NCBI GenBank assembly: GCA_025997955.1
Contig: BNVH01000013.1
Coordinates: 1 to 51,029, forward strand
Origin: Synergistales bacterium
Lineage (GTDB): Bacteria; Synergistota; Synergistia; Synergistales; Aminobacteriaceae
Direction: 5' to 3'
Length of the DNA: 51,029 nt
Below, one piece after another: positions 35,482 to 43,900 of this stretch. The notes below the pieces were generated by a model. The model was not told the DNA's origin. It did not search any database and saw nothing but the letters and a program-made list of their open reading frames with translations. How positions within the stretch are numbered: position 1 is the stretch's first letter; the number at the start of each line of letters is the position of its first letter. The translations under genes were made by a program, and so were the position numbers.

Positions 35482-36025
35482 AGGCTTCGTCCTTGTCTTC
35501 CTGCGTTACGCCAAGGTATCGTCTGGTTACTGCGAACGACGAGTGATTGTATATCTCCATAATCACGGCTGGAGATATACCAGACTTCCACGCGAAGTAG
35601 CCGAACGTCTTGCGCAGCGAATGACAGGATACGCGGAATCTGAAGCCCAACGCCTCGGCGGCGGCTCTTGTAATTCTATAGGCTTGCACGCGGCTTATTG
35701 CCCCGCCCTTGCGGCTCTTGAACAAAAAGCCTCCGCGCTTGGCGGCGTAAGAATAGAGATTGAGCGCGCTGGCGATACGTTTGTTGATTATTATGATTTT
35801 GGTTTTGCCTGTTTTCTTCTCTGTAATATTGATATTTTTGCGGACGCGGCAGTTTTCGAAGTCGTATACGTCGTCCCACTTGAGGCTGAGTACGTCACTG
35901 ATTCGCAAAGCTGTGTGGATGCCAATTACGATAAGGACGTAGTTGCGAATCGCTCCGCGTTGCAAGTAGTAGTTCGCGAGTTCGCGCGCTTGGTTTACGT
36001 TTCTGATTGGTTGTGTAGTGGCCAT
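35456..36025 (-). CDS. Short tyrosine recombinase/integrase
   Basis: Recombinase of 189 residues that is essentially only the catalytic domain; no core-binding domain of full integrases precedes it. Catalytic residues are visible: R41 (TALRISDVL), the HxxR box H135-S-L-R138 (HSLRKTFGY), H161 (IYNHSS) and the nucleophile Y170 (TRRYLGV). It could promote inversion, integration or excision. The ribosome site aggagg lies on the minus strand at 36035-36040. Two inverted recombination-like sites lie just upstream, and its 3' end recurs 5.2 kb away. Confidence 0.9.
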   Translation of the reverse strand: MATTQPIRNVNQARELANYYLQRGAIRNYVLIVIGIHTALRISDVLSLKWDDVYDFENCRVRKNINITEKKTGKTKIIIINKRIASALNLYSYAAKRGGFLFKSRKGGAISRVQAYRITRAAAEALGFRFRVSCHSLRKTFGYFAWKSGISPAVIMEIYNHSSFAVTRRYLGVTQEDKDEAYILIAEVI

Positions 36026-36046
36026 AATTTATTTCCTCCTAATAAG

Positions 36047-36075
36047 ATTTTAACGCTTATGTAACATATTCTCAA
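36047..36075 (-). promoter_or_regulatory. Promoter of the recombinase, inside inverted site 1
   Basis: Minus strand TTGAGA (36070-36075), 17 bases, TAAAAT (36047-36052). The -35 lies in the central spacer of site 1, so recombinase binding would probably repress its own gene. Confidence 0.65.
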
Positions 36076-36092
36076 AAGTGTTACATAGGCGT
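36053..36092 (+). repeat. Inverted recombination-like site 1
   Basis: Arms acgcttatgtaaca (36053-36066) and tgttacataggcgt (36079-36092) form a 14-base inverted repeat with one mismatch around the 12-base spacer tattctcaaaag. The core ttctcaa recurs inverted in site 2. Confidence 0.8.
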
Positions 36093-36107
36093 TATTTTGT
36101 CGTACTC

Positions 36108-36135
36108 ATCGGGGCTTTCGGCTCCGATATTTTTT
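36108..36135 (+). terminator. Terminator inside the putative invertible segment
   Basis: atcggggc (36108-36115) pairs with gctccgat (36121-36128), with one G-U pair, around tttcg, followed by atttttt. In this orientation it stops plus-strand transcription toward the TIR gene; inversion would turn it around. Confidence 0.75.
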
Positions 36136-36200
36136 ATTTTCTCATACAAAGCCGCTTTTCCTATCCTAATTTTTTCTGAATTGTTCTGCTATTCAGTCTC

Positions 36201-36230
36201 TATGTAACATACTTGAGAAAGTGTTACATT
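36201..36230 (+). repeat. Inverted recombination-like site 2
   Basis: tatgtaaca (36201-36209), spacer tacttgagaaag, tgttacatt (36222-36230). The reverse complement of the spacer contains the ttctcaa core of site 1, so the two sites are inverted relative to each other across about 110 bases. Confidence 0.75.
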
Positions 36231-36299
36231 ACTGAACTCCGACTTGTTGGCTATCACCCTCAAGTAGCGGAAAATCAAAATATAGGAGATGTTCCATCA

Positions 36300-38312
36300 A
36301 TGATAGTTCTTAAATGCAAAATGTGCGGCGGAGATCTTCAGGTCAATGCGGACCAAAACTACGGCACATGCGATTCATGCGGCCGCACCATGACGCTGCC
36401 CAAGGTCTCGGACGAGAGGCGCGCCAATCTGTTCAACCGCGCTAATCACTTCCGCAGACAGAACGATTTTGACAAAGCGCTCTCAGCTTACGAAAGCATT
36501 CTCGCCGACGATAACTTAGACGCGGAGGCGCATTGGGGCGTGGCTCTGTGCCGCTACGGCATAGAGTACGTCGAGGACCCCATCAGCCATAATCGCGTCC
36601 CCACCTGTCACAGAGTTCAATACGAATCAATCCTGTCCGACTTAGACTATCTCGCGGCCATCGAACACGCCCCCGACGGTTACAGCCGCAGTCTGTACGA
36701 GGAAGAAGCTAAAACCATCAGCGAGATTCAAAAAGGCATTCTCGCCGTCTCTAAAAACGAAGCCCCGTTTGACGTTTTCATCTGCTACAAAGAGGCCACG
36801 GACGGAGGCAGCCGCACAAAGGATAGCGTAGTAGCCCAGAACATCTATGATCAAATCACTCAGTCGGGGTACCGAGTGTTCTTTGCGCGTATAACCTTAG
36901 AGGACAAAATAGGCAAAGCATACGAGCCCTACATATTCAGCGCCCTCAACAGCGCGCGGGTCATGCTGGTTATCGGCACGAGCCCGGAGTATTTCAAGGC
37001 CGTGTGGGTGAAAAACGAGTGGAGCCGGTATTTAGCTCTGACGAAAAAAGACCCCGGACGCCTGCTCATTCCATGCTACCGCGACTTCGACCCATACGAA
37101 TTGCCGGAGGAGCTTTCCTTTCTTCAGGCGCAGGACATGGGCAAGGTTGGGTTTGAGCAGGACTTGATCAGAGGGATAAAAAAGGTTTTGCCTAAGAAGC
37201 GATTTCAACGTTACGATCATAGTTACGGGTCTATGGATGGCTTGGAAGATGCACCGAGAGAACTTGACGAAGATGCGCGAAGAGAACTTGAAAAATATCG
37301 TGAGAAAATTGAACTCTACGCAGAAACTATTTCAGCAGGTCACGGGCATACAGTAGGTCTAAAATCAGACGGAACTGTTGTGGCAGCCTGGGATGTTGGT
37401 CATGGTCACTGCAAAGTTGGTAAATGGCGTAATATTGTTGCTATTTCAGCAGGTCACGAGCATACAGTAGGTCTAAAATCAGACGGAACTGTTGTGGCAG
37501 TTGGTGATGGTGGTCGGTGCAAAGTTGGTAAATGGCATAATATTGTTGCTATTTCAGCAGGTCACTGGCATACAGTAGGTCTAAAATCAGACGGAACTGT
37601 TGTGGCAGTTGGTGATGGTAGTTATGGTTATGTTCAGTGCGAAGTTGATAGTTGGCGTAATATTGTTGCTATTTCAGCAGGTAACGAGCATACAGTAGGT
37701 CTAAAATCAGACGGAACTGTTGTGGCAGTTGGTGATGGTAGTCATGGTAATGATCGGTGCAAAGTTGATAGTTGGCGTAATATTGTTGCTATTTCAGCAG
37801 GTAACGAGCATACAGTAGGTCTAAAATCAGACGGAACTGTTGTGGCAGTTGGTAGTGACGGATACAGCCAGTGCGATGTCGGCAAATGGCACGATATGAT
37901 GATATATGTCAATCCCATAATGTTGGAAGCGAAGCGCAGACGTATAGAGGCAGAAGAATACGAAGCGAAGCGCAGACGTATAGAGGCAGAGGAGCGCAGA
38001 CGTATAGAGGCAGAAGAATACGAAGCGAAGCGCAGACGTATAGAAGCAGAAGCATACGCAGAAGCATACGCAGAAGCATACGAATACGAAGAGGAGCGCA
38101 GACGTATAGAGGCAGAAGAATACGAAGCGAAGCGCAGACGTATAGAGGCAGAAGAATACGAACGCGCAATAGAGCGCAAAAAGAGTGGACTCAACGCCGA
38201 GCTTGCAAAGTTGAATAAAGAATATGCTGGGTTAGGGTTGCTTTCCGTTTTGCGTAAGCGTGAAATAAATCAAAGGATAGAAGAGATTCGCAGAGAGCTT
38301 TCGCGGCTGTAG
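36300..38312 (+). CDS. Zinc-ribbon/TPR/TIR protein with RCC1-like repeats
   Basis: Protein of 670 residues from the ATG at 36300 (ribosome site aggagat). A zinc ribbon (CKMCGGDL, then CDSCGR) spans ~1-40 and a TPR-like helical region ~45-150. A TIR domain covers ~155-290 (PFDVFICYKEATDGGSRTKD, then SARVMLVIGTSPEYF). E240 in AVWVKNEWSRYL sits where SARM1-type NADases have the catalytic Glu (WVxxE). Five RCC1-type repeats (~344-530, each with AISAGxxHTVGLKSDGTVVA) suggest a beta-propeller sensor. A long charged repeat (AKRRRIEAEEYE) and a basic helix end the protein. Bacterial TIR proteins often deplete NAD in antiphage defence; here that is inference. It is followed by an SPFH gene. Confidence 0.88.
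   Translation: MIVLKCKMCGGDLQVNADQNYGTCDSCGRTMTLPKVSDERRANLFNRANHFRRQNDFDKALSAYESILADDNLDAEAHWGVALCRYGIEYVEDPISHNRVPTCHRVQYESILSDLDYLAAIEHAPDGYSRSLYEEEAKTISEIQKGILAVSKNEAPFDVFICYKEATDGGSRTKDSVVAQNIYDQITQSGYRVFFARITLEDKIGKAYEPYIFSALNSARVMLVIGTSPEYFKAVWVKNEWSRYLALTKKDPGRLLIPCYRDFDPYELPEELSFLQAQDMGKVGFEQDLIRGIKKVLPKKRFQRYDHSYGSMDGLEDAPRELDEDARRELEKYREKIELYAETISAGHGHTVGLKSDGTVVAAWDVGHGHCKVGKWRNIVAISAGHEHTVGLKSDGTVVAVGDGGRCKVGKWHNIVAISAGHWHTVGLKSDGTVVAVGDGSYGYVQCEVDSWRNIVAISAGNEHTVGLKSDGTVVAVGDGSHGNDRCKVDSWRNIVAISAGNEHTVGLKSDGTVVAVGSDGYSQCDVGKWHDMMIYVNPIMLEAKRRRIEAEEYEAKRRRIEAEERRRIEAEEYEAKRRRIEAEAYAEAYAEAYEYEEERRRIEAEEYEAKRRRIEAEEYERAIERKKSGLNAELAKLNKEYAGLGLLSVLRKREINQRIEEIRRELSRL
37329..37860 (+). 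repeat. Tandem RCC1-coding DNA repeats
   Basis: Five units begin atttcagcagg at 37329, 37443, 37551, 37671 and 37791 (periods 114, 108, 120, 120 bases). The cores are almost identical in DNA, pointing to recent expansion or recombination within the TIR gene. Confidence 0.9.
37927..38170 (+). repeat. Tandem repeats coding a charged helix
   Basis: The unit gaagcgaagcgcagacgtat with agaggcagaagaatac recurs about six times, encoding RRRIEAEEYEAK. Shorter gcatacgcagaa units lie in the middle. Confidence 0.85.
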
Positions 38313-38376
38313 CGTAGCGGTGGCAAGTGGCCGCCAGCAATCCACGACCAACCTGAAGCACAGGAGGTATCCAAAC

Positions 38377-39639
38377 TTGACAGATAAAACCGCAAACATC
38401 ATCCAATACGAAGGCGACAACGCAACCTTTATCTGGAAACACCCGATAGAGGACTTCAAGACAGGTACACAGTTGATAGTCCACGAGTCGCAAGAAGCGC
38501 TGTTCTTTATGAACGGCGCCGCGCTCGACCTGTTCGGCCCGGGGCGGCATATTTTAAAGACGCAAAATCTGCCATTAGTCAGTAAATTTTTCAACTTCAT
38601 CACCGGGAGTGAAACGCCCTTTCACTGCGAGGTCTACTTCATCAACAAAACGGAGCAGATGGCTATCAAATGGGGCACGGACTCCCGCGTGGAGTACGTC
38701 GAGCCAACATACAACTTCCCGCTTCAAATAGGCGCTTCGGGCGAAATGTCCTTACGCGCTGATGATTCGCGCAAGCTGTTGGTCAAGGTCGTAGGCACTG
38801 AACAAACTCTGACGCGCGACACGCTGATGAGCAAGTTCCGAATGTTTTTGAACACCAGAATCAAAACGTATTTGGTGCAGCTTATCAAGACTGAGAAAAT
38901 AAACATCTTCGAGATAGACGAACACCTGACCCGCATGTCCGAGGAACTGCATGGGAAGCTGCGCCCAGATTTCTTGGACTACGGCGTGACGCTTGAGCGC
39001 TTCCTTGTCGGCACGTTCGTCAAACCCGAAGAGGATAGGGCTTATCAAAAATTCAAAGAACTGCATTTCAGGCAGTACGCCGACGTAGCGGAGGCGAAAC
39101 TGCGTCAGCAAGTGGGCGTGATAGAGCAGCAGACGGCGGCGCAAAAGCTCGTCATAGAATCTCAGGCCATAGCGCAAAAACGCGCGATGGAGGGCTACTC
39201 TTATCAGCAGGAGCGCGGCTTCGACGTAGCGCAGCGTGTAGCCTCCAATGAAGCCGTGGGGCAGATGAGCAATCTGGGCGTCGGCTTGGGTATGATGACC
39301 GGCGTCGGCGGGGCCGTAGGCGGTATGGTCGGCGGCATGATGCGGGATACAGTAGGCAATATGCAGCCGGACGCAAACGCCCCGCAAAACGCCGCTCAGG
39401 TATGCGCGAAGTGCGGCGCGGCTTTGCCGAAAGACGCAAAATTCTGTTTGAACTGCGGGGAGAAGGTCGTGTCTCTCAATGAGAACGAGATAATTTGCCC
39501 CACTTGCGGCGCTAAAACGGCTAAGGGTAAGTTCTGCTTGGAGTGCGGCGCTCCGCTTACGCGCAAATGCCCAAACTGCGGCAAGGACGTACTTTCGGGC
39601 GTCAAGTTCTGCGGCGAATGCGGACAAAAGATGGAATAG
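38377..39639 (+). CDS. SPFH-domain protein with multiple zinc ribbons
   Basis: Protein of 420 residues. The TTG at 38377 is chosen because aggaggt (38362-38368) lies 8 bases before it. The SPFH/virion-core-like domain (~10-240) is followed by a helical segment (YADVAEAKLRQQVGVIEQQT) and a Gly/Met-rich linker. Three zinc ribbons follow (CAKCGAALPKDAKFCLNCG; CPTCGAKTAKGKFCLECG; CPNCGKDVLSGVKFCGECG). It is a paralogue of the YdjI-like protein at 32650 and probably a membrane-associated scaffold. It follows the TIR gene closely and may localise or sense for it. Confidence 0.85.
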   Translation: MTDKTANIIQYEGDNATFIWKHPIEDFKTGTQLIVHESQEALFFMNGAALDLFGPGRHILKTQNLPLVSKFFNFITGSETPFHCEVYFINKTEQMAIKWGTDSRVEYVEPTYNFPLQIGASGEMSLRADDSRKLLVKVVGTEQTLTRDTLMSKFRMFLNTRIKTYLVQLIKTEKINIFEIDEHLTRMSEELHGKLRPDFLDYGVTLERFLVGTFVKPEEDRAYQKFKELHFRQYADVAEAKLRQQVGVIEQQTAAQKLVIESQAIAQKRAMEGYSYQQERGFDVAQRVASNEAVGQMSNLGVGLGMMTGVGGAVGGMVGGMMRDTVGNMQPDANAPQNAAQVCAKCGAALPKDAKFCLNCGEKVVSLNENEIICPTCGAKTAKGKFCLECGAPLTRKCPNCGKDVLSGVKFCGECGQKME

Positions 39640-39654
39640 GGGGATATGCAAACC

Positions 39655-40335
39655 ATGACAAATCATAAAACACACATTACGCTCATAGCGCTTATTATGG
39701 CAAGCGTGGCGAGCCTCTTTTTCTTGGTCGCGGAGGTCACGGCGCTGTTTTTGATAGCTTACGTATTCACTCTTATAGGTATAGCAGCCTTTTGGCGGGG
39801 CAATATGTACCTCGCCGACAATATAAAGAGCTACCCTTGGGCTGCGGCTTTCCCGGTGTCGATTTTACAATATCTGGCCGCTGAGGTGGTTTTTTCCGTC
39901 GTCTTTGTTCTGTCGGAACAACTTTCTATCTTCCGGCTCTCGCCGACTTGGTTTTTTCTGATTCACGCAATTTTTTTAGCCTTTTTCCTCGTCCGCCTCA
40001 TAATGCTGAAAAGCGGACACGAAATCATCGACCAGCGGGATAGCGAAATTCAAGAAAAAATCCAAACGCTCTCCTTTCTCTTGGCGGATTTGTCAGCCGT
40101 CTTGGAGAAAACGCCAGAGAACGCGAAAGACATTCAGCCCGTCATAGACGCCATTCGCTACAGCGACCCGATGAGCCACCCCTCACTCGCCCCCTTTGAA
40201 AACGACATCAAAGACAGCGTGGTCAGCCTCGAACAAGCCGCGGAGCAAAACGACGGGGAAAAGATATCGGCGCTCTGCGTCACGCTGTTGCGCCAGATAA
40301 AGGAGCGAAACAACCGCGTGAGGTTGATGAAGTAG
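39655..40335 (+). CDS. Small multi-spanning membrane protein, unknown function
   Basis: Protein of 226 residues from the ATG at 39655; the ATG at 39646 is too close to the aggggg ribosome site. Four to five hydrophobic segments lie in residues ~5-125 (ITLIALIMASVASLFFLVAE). A soluble, helical C-terminal half (IQEKIQTLSFLLADLSAVLE) follows. I do not recognise the family. It is placed between the SPFH gene and a zinc-ribbon membrane protein and is probably part of the same membrane assembly. Confidence 0.7.
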   Translation: MTNHKTHITLIALIMASVASLFFLVAEVTALFLIAYVFTLIGIAAFWRGNMYLADNIKSYPWAAAFPVSILQYLAAEVVFSVVFVLSEQLSIFRLSPTWFFLIHAIFLAFFLVRLIMLKSGHEIIDQRDSEIQEKIQTLSFLLADLSAVLEKTPENAKDIQPVIDAIRYSDPMSHPSLAPFENDIKDSVVSLEQAAEQNDGEKISALCVTLLRQIKERNNRVRLMK

Positions 40336-40349
40336 GGGGGGAATGCGAC

Positions 40350-40751
40350 ATGGAGGAATTCATAGTACCATTGATAGTGGGAGCCATAATAGGCTTTATT
40401 CCCGCGACAATAGCGCGGAAAAAGGGAGAGGATTTTTTTACTTGGTGGCTGTTTGGAGCGCTGCTTTTCATAGTGGCGTTACCTTGGGCGCTGATAATGT
40501 CGCCGCATGAGGGTAAATATATTAAAAAATGCCCGTATTGCGCGCAGTTCATTAAAAGAGAGGCTGTCTTGTGTCAATATTGCGGCAGAGATTTGACGGT
40601 TTCGCAGGCAAACTACAACGCCCCGGTGGGTGTCAAATGCGGCTCTTGCGGAACTAAAGTCGAACAGTTGCAATTATCTATGCGATATAGTATATTATAT
40701 CGAAATGGCTATATTACCTCAGATATTAATATATCAATGTCAACAACTTAA
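40350..40751 (+). CDS. Zinc-ribbon membrane protein, 3' end replaced by a repeat
   Basis: 133 residues with two hydrophobic segments (IVPLIVGAIIGFIPATI; WWLFGALLFIVALPWALIM), a zinc ribbon (CPYCAQFIKREAVLCQYCG) and the start of another (CGSCG). From about codon 107 (base 40670) the frame runs into the 65-base recombinase-end repeat, so the last ~27 residues are not native. The second ribbon lacks its other cysteine pair. It is probably a truncated gene; the ribosome site agggggg is strong. Confidence 0.7.
   Translation: MEEFIVPLIVGAIIGFIPATIARKKGEDFFTWWLFGALLFIVALPWALIMSPHEGKYIKKCPYCAQFIKREAVLCQYCGRDLTVSQANYNAPVGVKCGSCGTKVEQLQLSMRYSILYRNGYITSDINISMSTT
40670..40734 (+). repeat. Right copy of the recombinase-end repeat
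   Basis: A direct copy of 35417-35481 (about 86% identical). On the minus strand it can still be read as DILISEVI-stop, matching the end of the recombinase (AYILIAEVI-stop), so it is a relic of a related recombinase gene or an attachment-like site. Confidence 0.85.
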
Positions 40752-40940
40752 GAAAAACATGGAATACCGCAATATCTGCTTAAAATACATATTGACAAAG
40801 ATTGAAAATAACTACAACTTTGAAGGGTTAGATACAATCGGAGTTATAATTGTATTGTGTGTGTCTTTATGTTGTTGGCTCTTAACTTTTCGTGTTTAGA
40901 TTGATTGCGCGATGTCTTTTACTTGAGGAGGTTGTTTCGT

Positions 40941-43900
40941 ATGGGAAAAGGAATTTGGGAGTCATTGTTAAACCTGATAGGTACGAAAGACAAAAAAGAG
41001 GCATCCGGCCATGCAGATAGCATTAGCAATAAGTTAAACAATCAAGGGACGGCGAGAGTATCTAAGCCGAAGCAAGAGGCTTCACAAAAAGAAGATGTTG
41101 TTTCCAACCATAATAATATGTATATCAATTTTGATACAAATGCTAAGGCGGTAAGAACATCCAACTTTAGACAGGAGACTCCGCAAATGGAAAATGTTGT
41201 TGTATCTGGTAGTGGTAATATGTATATCAACTTTGACAAGAACGCCGATGATAATGTCAACAACAGTGGAAGACGGTTTCCGGGACTTCGCACTCAACTT
41301 AAAAATTTGCGCAAGAAACACAAGAATCAACTTTTCCCCGATTTATCGGAGAATGATGATTTTTTGGCAAGGTTTCAGGAGTGCTTTTTCCCGAATGATT
41401 TTACAGTAGACTATTTAGTATCCAATATAAGCTTTGATGATAAGCCATATCTTGCCATTAGGCCTTATATCATAGGGCCTCGTTTAGATAGAGAACTGCC
41501 GATTGGGTTATCATTAATGATTCGTTGCTACGTGCAAGTAAATCCTCGTAATCAGGATAGTCCCGAACTCGTTGTCCAAAGGATTGATGTTGTTTCTCAT
41601 TCTCGTCCGCGTGACTTTGAGCGCCGCATATCAGCTTCTATACAAAGCACAGAGGAGAAGCGTATCCTTGCAAGAACATCACAAGAATACTCCGAACGAA
41701 ATGTCATGAAACAAGCCTTTGTGAATTCGCTGCCTCACATTTCGCAAATTACCAAAGAGCGTATCAAAGACTGGAGCGACTATTTGTCTTGGAGGGATAG
41801 GTATATCCGTTCAAGAGTGAGTGGGTTGAGGTATTTTAAGGCGGACTTTACAAAAAGCGAGTATAAATTTCTTGCTGTGGCGGAGTCAAAAGAGTCTTTC
41901 GATAATGCGTTGCGGTATTTGAAGCAAGGTGATTGCAGTATTTTCCCGCTTAACTATTCAGAAAACCCTTGGGGATTTGCGCCAAAAGAGAACACTTACG
42001 TAAAAAGGATTCCCTTGGGAAATTATATTTCTTCTGAAAATGCCGCATTTCAAGATCAAGTAGACGGTATGCCTTGGGATAAGCCTTTTTGTGCCTATAT
42101 ACATTTTCAATTGCCGGATGAGGATCAGGGCCTTCTTGATGAAATGAAGGATGATAAAACCCTTGATACGGACATTATAGCCAACCGCTTCTTAAAAGAT
42201 ATTCCAAAAGATGGTTTTCTTGCTCTGGACGTCACGGGCGATTCTGTTCTGATCAGAAGACAAAGGGAGATATTGGGAGAACTGGAAAGAGGAGAAGGAT
42301 ATGCACCGTTTCTTTCTTCGTATATGTTCGATATCAAAGCTGCGTCTGAGCCAAGGACGATTCGTGAAATAGCTGATGACGCGTGGATGCGCAAGGATTT
42401 GAATGAAGATCAGAAGCTATCCGTTCGAAAGATGATCAGCGTGCCGGATCTCGGACTTATACAGGGACCTCCCGGTACCGGCAAAACCACTATGATTGCC
42501 GAAGCTGTGTATCAGTTTGTCTGTGATGGAAAAAAGGTTCTCTTAGCTTCACAGGCCAATCTCGCGGTAGATAATGTTTTAGAGCGTTTGGAGCAAATCC
42601 CTGATATTCTCGCCATCCGACTTGGGAAAAAAGGAGAAGAGGATAACCCCTATAGCGAGAAGAATGCTTATAAAACATATTATCGTGCCATTGCCCAAAA
42701 ATGCCGCAAGGATACATTGAATGTATGGCGAGACAATGAGGAAAAATTGGAGTTCTACAACAGGTGGTTAGATGATACGGCATCACTTCGTCGCGACATT
42801 AACCAACTTAGCGAAATAAAAAGTTCCGTGAGTTTAGAGCTTCGGGATATTGGGAATGAAAAACAAAAAAAAGAGGAAGAATCGGCGCAGGCCGAAGCAA
42901 CTCTGAGCGAGCTTAGGCAGGTCGATGATTTTATTGAGGCTTTTCATTCCGGACAAAGCTGGGATGGGCGTTTGCCCAATGAAATTCTCAGGGAATTTTT
43001 TGACGAAATCGTTACTCCTCTGACAAAATTAGAGGAGATTGGGATCAGTATGAACAATTTCTGGTCTGCATTTGATGAGAAGCAAACCATAGAGCAATCT
43101 GTTTTTGCCGCCAAGGTTCTACGGCGATGGAATGGACTCAAAGAACAGCTTCCACGACTCTCTGAGGACTGTGCGCGTTTGAAAATTCTTGATACAGAAA
43201 CGCTGATGACGCCTGAAGACGCCGCCCATCTGGATGAACTCAACCGTAGGGGGCAAAAACTCCATGAGGAATTGTTGGAGAATGATGGTGTGCTGAAGGA
43301 ATACCGCGACGTAAAGCTTGAGATTAGCGATATAAAGAAACGCTCCGGTGGTTTGGACCGGGAGGTGTATTCCGGGATATTCGACAAAGAATCCGACGGT
43401 GTAAAAGCTTATTTATCTTACACTGAACCATCTTCCCGCTCTGAATTACTTAAAAAATTAGAAGAAGTACTGTCGGCCATCCACTCCATTGAAAAGAGCG
43501 TTGAAGATGGCATCAATCGTTTGGAGACTGTACTAAAAAACTACAGGGGGCGCGCAGATAGAGCTATTGAAGATGATGCTAAATTGAAATCTGAACTGAA
43601 GAGCCTTGAGGGGCGTGAAAGGGCTGCGGATACACGTATTAGTGAGTTAGATGATCAGATAGCCAAAAAGACTAATAGTCTTCTTGGTTTGATAAAAAAT
43701 AATGGCGTAGAGTCTCAAGTCAATGGCGACTCCTATGAAAAAGTACGCAAAGTAATTGAACAAGAGGCAGAAAGTATTAAAACAATACTTGACCAAACTA
43801 AGACAACTCGCGACACTTGGGGGCCGATTCTAAAAAGTTGGGTTGATAGTTTGGAGAATCCGAACCCCAGCGACATGAAGATTTTTTCGGACGAATATAC

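Noticed and set aside
35417..36230. tRNA-associated attachment site for the recombinase
   Set aside because: No tRNA cloverleaf or tRNA 3' end seen near either repeat.
37329..38170. Regular repeats resembling a CRISPR array
   Set aside because: Units are 108-120 or ~36 bases, have no unique spacers, and are in-frame protein repeats of one gene.
40630..40899. Plus-strand 89-codon frame across the right repeat
   Set aside because: Low-complexity, no ribosome site, overlaps the truncated zinc-ribbon gene and non-coding DNA.
42944..43387. Minus-strand open frame of 147 codons within the helicase
   Set aside because: Serine-rich antisense shadow of the coiled-coil insertion.
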